The notes under the pieces: model-generated
Seen by the model: only the letters and a program-made list of their open reading frames with translations
What the model was told of the DNA's origin: nothing
Database searches by the model: none
Position numbers and translations under genes: made by a program
Source of the DNA: Hyphomicrobiales bacterium
GTDB lineage: Bacteria; Pseudomonadota; Alphaproteobacteria; Rhizobiales; Kaistiaceae
DNA length: 16,440 bases
Direction of reading: 5' to 3'
NCBI GenBank assembly: GCA_017305815.1
Contig: JAFKJZ010000455.1
Coordinates: 1-16,440, forward strand
Part shown: positions 13,885 through 16,440 of the stretch, one piece after another
Layout: every line of letters starts with the position of its first letter
Numbering within the stretch: position 1 is the first letter of the stretch

Positions 13885-15387
13885 ATGTTCGGACGCCAGC
13901 GCAGCCTGCGGTTCGGCCTTCTCGCCCTCGCGATGACAGTCGCGGCGCCGGCTTGGGCCGCGCCGGTGACGATCACCTTCGTGCAGACCAACGATATCGA
14001 CCGGATGGAGGAGTTGGACGGGCGCGGCGGCTTCGCCCGGCTCGCCGCTGTCGTCGAGGCCGAGCGCGCCAAGGGGCCGACCTTCTTCGTCCATTCCGGC
14101 GACACCATTTCGCCGTCGCTGCTCTCCGGCATCGACAAGGGCGCCCATATCATCGACATCCTCAACCAGATGAAGGTCGATGTGATGACGCCCGGCAATC
14201 ACGAGTTCGATTTCGGGCCGGACGTGTTCCATGCCCGCATCGGCGAGGCGACCTTTCCGGTCGTGACCTCGAACATCCGCGAGAAGGACGGCAGCCAGCC
14301 GAAGAACACCGTCGACGAGCGCGTGGTCGAGGTCGGCGGCGTCAAGATCGGCTTCTACGGGCTGACGACAGAGGATACGCCTGTGGTCGCCACCGCCGGC
14401 GACACGGTGTTCAACTCGTCGATCGAGACCGGCAAGGCGAAGGGCAAGGCGCTGCGCGATGCCGGCGCCGATTTCGTCGTCGCGGTCGTGCACACGCCGC
14501 TTTCCGTCGACATGTCGCTGGTGCGCAACCGCGCCGCCGACCTCGTGCTCTCCGGCCATGACGAGCATCTGCTCGCCTTCTTCGACGGCAAGACGGCGCT
14601 GACGGAATCCGGAGCGCAGGCGGAGAGCATCATCGTCACCCGGGTGACGATCGACAAGACCGAGAAGGACGGCAAGACGCAGATCACCTGGCGGCCGCAT
14701 TTCGACATCGTCGACAGCGCCACCGTCACGCCGGACCCGAAGATCGCCGGCGTGGTGAAAGCCTATCAGGACAAGCTCGACGGCGAGCTCAAGGTGCAGA
14801 TCGGCACAAGCGAGACGCTGCTCGACAGCCGCCGCGCCACCGTGCGCGGCGAGGAGGCGGCGATCGGCAATCTGGTCGCCGACGCGATCCGCGCCTCGGT
14901 CGGCGCCGATATCGCGCTCACCAATGGCGGCGGCATCCGGGCCGACAAGGAATATCCGGCCGGCACGGTGCTGACGCGGGCCGACGTCTTCGCCGAGCTG
15001 CCCTTCGGCAACAAGACGGTGAAGCTCGCCGTCACCGGCAAGGCCCTGAAGGCGGCGCTCGAAAACGGCTTCAGCCTGACCGAGGCGGCGGCCGGCCGCT
15101 TCCCGCAGGTTTCCGGCCTCGTCGTCGAGGTGGACCTGAAGCAGCTGCCGGGGATGCGGGTCCGGAGCGTCACGGTCAACGGCGCGCCGCTCGACCCGGA
15201 GAAGAAGTACACGCTCGCCACCAACGACTATGTCGCCGATGGCGGCGACGGCTATGTTGCGTTGAAGGACGCGGCGCGGCTGATCAGCCCGGTCGACGCC
15301 AAGCTGATGGCGAGCGACGTGATCGACTACATCACGGTCAAGAAGACGATCGCGCCGAAGGCGGAAGGTCGGATCGTATTCCGGTAG
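13885..15387 (+). CDS. Exported metallophosphatase/5'-nucleotidase (UshA-like)
   Basis: The 500-residue protein has a signal peptide (MFGRQRSLRFGLLALAMTVA onward, cleavage after AWA at 23-25), so it acts in the periplasm, hydrolysing nucleotides or related phosphate esters. The N-terminal metallophosphatase domain (about 28-275) shows SGDTISP (Asp73), GNHEFDF (Asn105/His106), VVHTP (His203) and SGHDEH (His225). The C-terminal substrate domain (about 305-500) has NGGGIRAD (347-354), PFGNKTVKLAVTG (373-385) and ADGGDGY (451-457). The first metal motif, usually NDxH, is NDID here, so Asp39 stands where E. coli UshA has a metal-binding His. GHDEH also departs from the usual GHxH or GHxQ. The start ATG at 13885 has GGAG 8 bases upstream. 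Total length is slightly below UshA (550). Confidence 0.92.
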   Translation: MFGRQRSLRFGLLALAMTVAAPAWAAPVTITFVQTNDIDRMEELDGRGGFARLAAVVEAERAKGPTFFVHSGDTISPSLLSGIDKGAHIIDILNQMKVDVMTPGNHEFDFGPDVFHARIGEATFPVVTSNIREKDGSQPKNTVDERVVEVGGVKIGFYGLTTEDTPVVATAGDTVFNSSIETGKAKGKALRDAGADFVVAVVHTPLSVDMSLVRNRAADLVLSGHDEHLLAFFDGKTALTESGAQAESIIVTRVTIDKTEKDGKTQITWRPHFDIVDSATVTPDPKIAGVVKAYQDKLDGELKVQIGTSETLLDSRRATVRGEEAAIGNLVADAIRASVGADIALTNGGGIRADKEYPAGTVLTRADVFAELPFGNKTVKLAVTGKALKAALENGFSLTEAAAGRFPQVSGLVVEVDLKQLPGMRVRSVTVNGAPLDPEKKYTLATNDYVADGGDGYVALKDAARLISPVDAKLMASDVIDYITVKKTIAPKAEGRIVFR

Positions 15388-15398
15388 GGGTTGCAGGA

Positions 15399-15526
15399 CC
15401 CTCACCCCAGCCCTCTCCCGCGCGCGGGAGAGGGGGGCGCGTCGAGCCTGTCATGTCGGGCGGCAGATCGATGACGGGCGCCGGCTCAAAGCCCTCGCCC
15501 GCCTGCGAGAGAGGGTTGGGTGAGGG
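15399..15526. repeat. REP-like palindromic doublet, outward type (copy 3)
   Basis: CCCTCACCC (15399-15407) and GGGTGAGGG (15518-15526) bound a 128-bp element. It has a perfect 24-bp palindrome at 15411-15434 and a second hairpin at 15492-15515. The centre shares GATCGATGA with the 6582-6730 copy. It fills the gap between the convergent 5'-nucleotidase and TRAP genes, 11 and 17 bp from their stop codons. Confidence 0.87.
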
Positions 15527-15543
15527 CCTCGCTGGCCTGACCT

Positions 15544-16440
15544 CTAGTGACCCTTGGCCTGCTGGGTGAAGCCGAAGCTTTCGAAGGAATATTCGGCGAC
15601 CCGGAACGACTGGTAGATCTGGTCGCGGAAGCCCTTCCACGGCTCGTAGATCGCCTTGAAGCGCGGATGAGCGGCGGCGAGTTCGGCGTAGAGCTCGAAC
15701 GACGCCTTGTAGGCCGCTTCCAGGATGTCGGTCGGGAACGGCCGGAGCTGCACGCCCTTGTCGATCAGGCTGCGGATCGCGGTGTTGTTGCGCACGTCGT
15801 AGCGGGCCTGCATCTCGTGCCCGGCCTGCGCGGCGCTCGCCCGCAGCGCTTCCTTGTAGGTTTCCGGCAGCGCCTCGAAGGCGGCGCGGTTGATCAACAG
15901 GTGGATCGAGGGGCCGCCGTCCCACCAGCCGGGATAATAGTAATAGGGCGCGACCTTGTAGAAGCCGAGCTGCTCGTCCTCATAGGGTCCGCTCCATTCG
16001 GCCGCGTCGAGCCAGCCATCGTCGAGCGCGGCATAGGCCGACTCAATGGCGAGTTCCTGCGGCTCGACGCCGAGACGAGCGAGCACCATGCCGCCGAGGC
16101 CGGCGATCCGCATCTTCAAACCGGCCATCTCCGGCAGGCTGCGGATCTCCTTGCGGAACCAGCCACCCATCTGGGCGCCCGTATTGCCGGCGACGAGAGA
16201 GGTCAGGCCATACTGCGCATAGAGGCCGTCGAGCAGGGGCCCGCCGCCGCCTTCGACGATCCAGGCGTCCTGCATGCGGGCATTGAGTCCGAAGGGCAGG
16301 GCGGAGCCGAAGGCGAAGGCGGGGTCACGGTCGACGTGATAGTAGGAGCAGGTCTGCAGCGCCTGAACCGACCCGGCGCTGACGGCGTCGAGCGCCTGGC
16401 CGGCCGGGACATAGCGGTCCGGCGGCGCGATCTCGATGCG
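15544..16440 (-). CDS. TRAP transporter solute-binding protein (DctP/TakP family), N-terminus outside window
   Basis: The frame is open from the right edge to the TAG at 15544-15546, giving 298 residues; about 60-70 residues with the signal peptide should lie beyond the edge. It is the periplasmic binding component of a tripartite ATP-independent transporter. Recognisable segments are QTCSYYHVDRDPAFAFGSALPFG near the visible start, GAQMGGWFRKEIRSLPEMAG, and the GLKMRIAGLGG stretch whose Arg normally binds the ligand carboxylate. DAAEWSGPYEDEQLGFYKVA and APYYYYPGWWDGG follow. The match is to the TakP-like group associated with 2-oxo acids and other carboxylates. The membrane subunits (DctQ, DctM) are not in the window and probably lie to the right or at another locus. 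Confidence 0.93.
   Translation of the reverse strand, partial: RIEIAPPDRYVPAGQALDAVSAGSVQALQTCSYYHVDRDPAFAFGSALPFGLNARMQDAWIVEGGGGPLLDGLYAQYGLTSLVAGNTGAQMGGWFRKEIRSLPEMAGLKMRIAGLGGMVLARLGVEPQELAIESAYAALDDGWLDAAEWSGPYEDEQLGFYKVAPYYYYPGWWDGGPSIHLLINRAAFEALPETYKEALRASAAQAGHEMQARYDVRNNTAIRSLIDKGVQLRPFPTDILEAAYKASFELYAELAAAHPRFKAIYEPWKGFRDQIYQSFRVAEYSFESFGFTQQAKGH

Noticed and set aside
13684..15405. Continuation of the hemH frame for 574 codons upstream
   Set aside because: It is antisense to the 5'-nucleotidase gene and shows no family similarity; ferrochelatase begins at 13683.

Overview
The window looks like ordinary chromosomal DNA of an alphaproteobacterium, most likely of the Hyphomicrobiales (Rhizobiales). 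The reasons are very high GC with strongly GC-biased third codon positions, protein families typical of that group (TakP-like TRAP binding protein, BBP2-type outer-membrane barrel, KdsD, alphaproteobacterial-type ferrochelatase), and GC-rich palindromic repeats between genes. I cannot name the genus. I saw no tRNA, rRNA, CRISPR array, phage gene, insertion sequence or transposase.

Layout. 1-2341 (+): the 3' part of a PEP mutase/isocitrate lyase superfamily gene, a GNAT acetyltransferase four bases after it, and an SDR dehydrogenase closely resembling human DHRS6/BDH2. 2555-4652: two divergent dehydrogenases, a D-2-hydroxyacid dehydrogenase (-) and a 3-hydroxyisobutyrate dehydrogenase-family enzyme (+). 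5030-6563 (+): a four-helix cytochrome b561-type protein overlapping a Tat-exported, lipoprotein-like molybdopterin oxidoreductase. 6742-11265: four genes all on the minus strand, read as outer-membrane barrel, MarR regulator, EamA permease, MFS permease. 11454-12467 (+): arabinose-5-phosphate isomerase (KdsD). 12631-13683 (-): ferrochelatase (HemH). 13885-15387 (+): exported 5'-nucleotidase-family enzyme. 15544 to the right edge (-): TRAP-transporter solute-binding protein, cut by the window end.

The gene content is conventional: hydroxy-acid and sugar-acid oxidoreduction, envelope and Kdo metabolism, haem synthesis, nucleotide scavenging and transport. The clearest non-coding signal is one family of GC-rich palindromic modules. 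They occur in pairs of about 128 bp and are found at all four convergent gene junctions, plus one three-module array upstream of the cytochrome gene. The pairs come in two opposite orientations of the same module, which resembles REP doublets (REPIN/BIME).

Other points of note are a cytochrome b that stops just after its fourth helix and overlaps the Mo-enzyme gene, unusual metal-ligand residues in the 5'-nucleotidase homologue, a changed active-site motif in the PEP mutase-like protein, a long acidic tail on the MarR protein, and a 26-bp dyad upstream of the 5'-nucleotidase. I did not find a convincing new multigene system.
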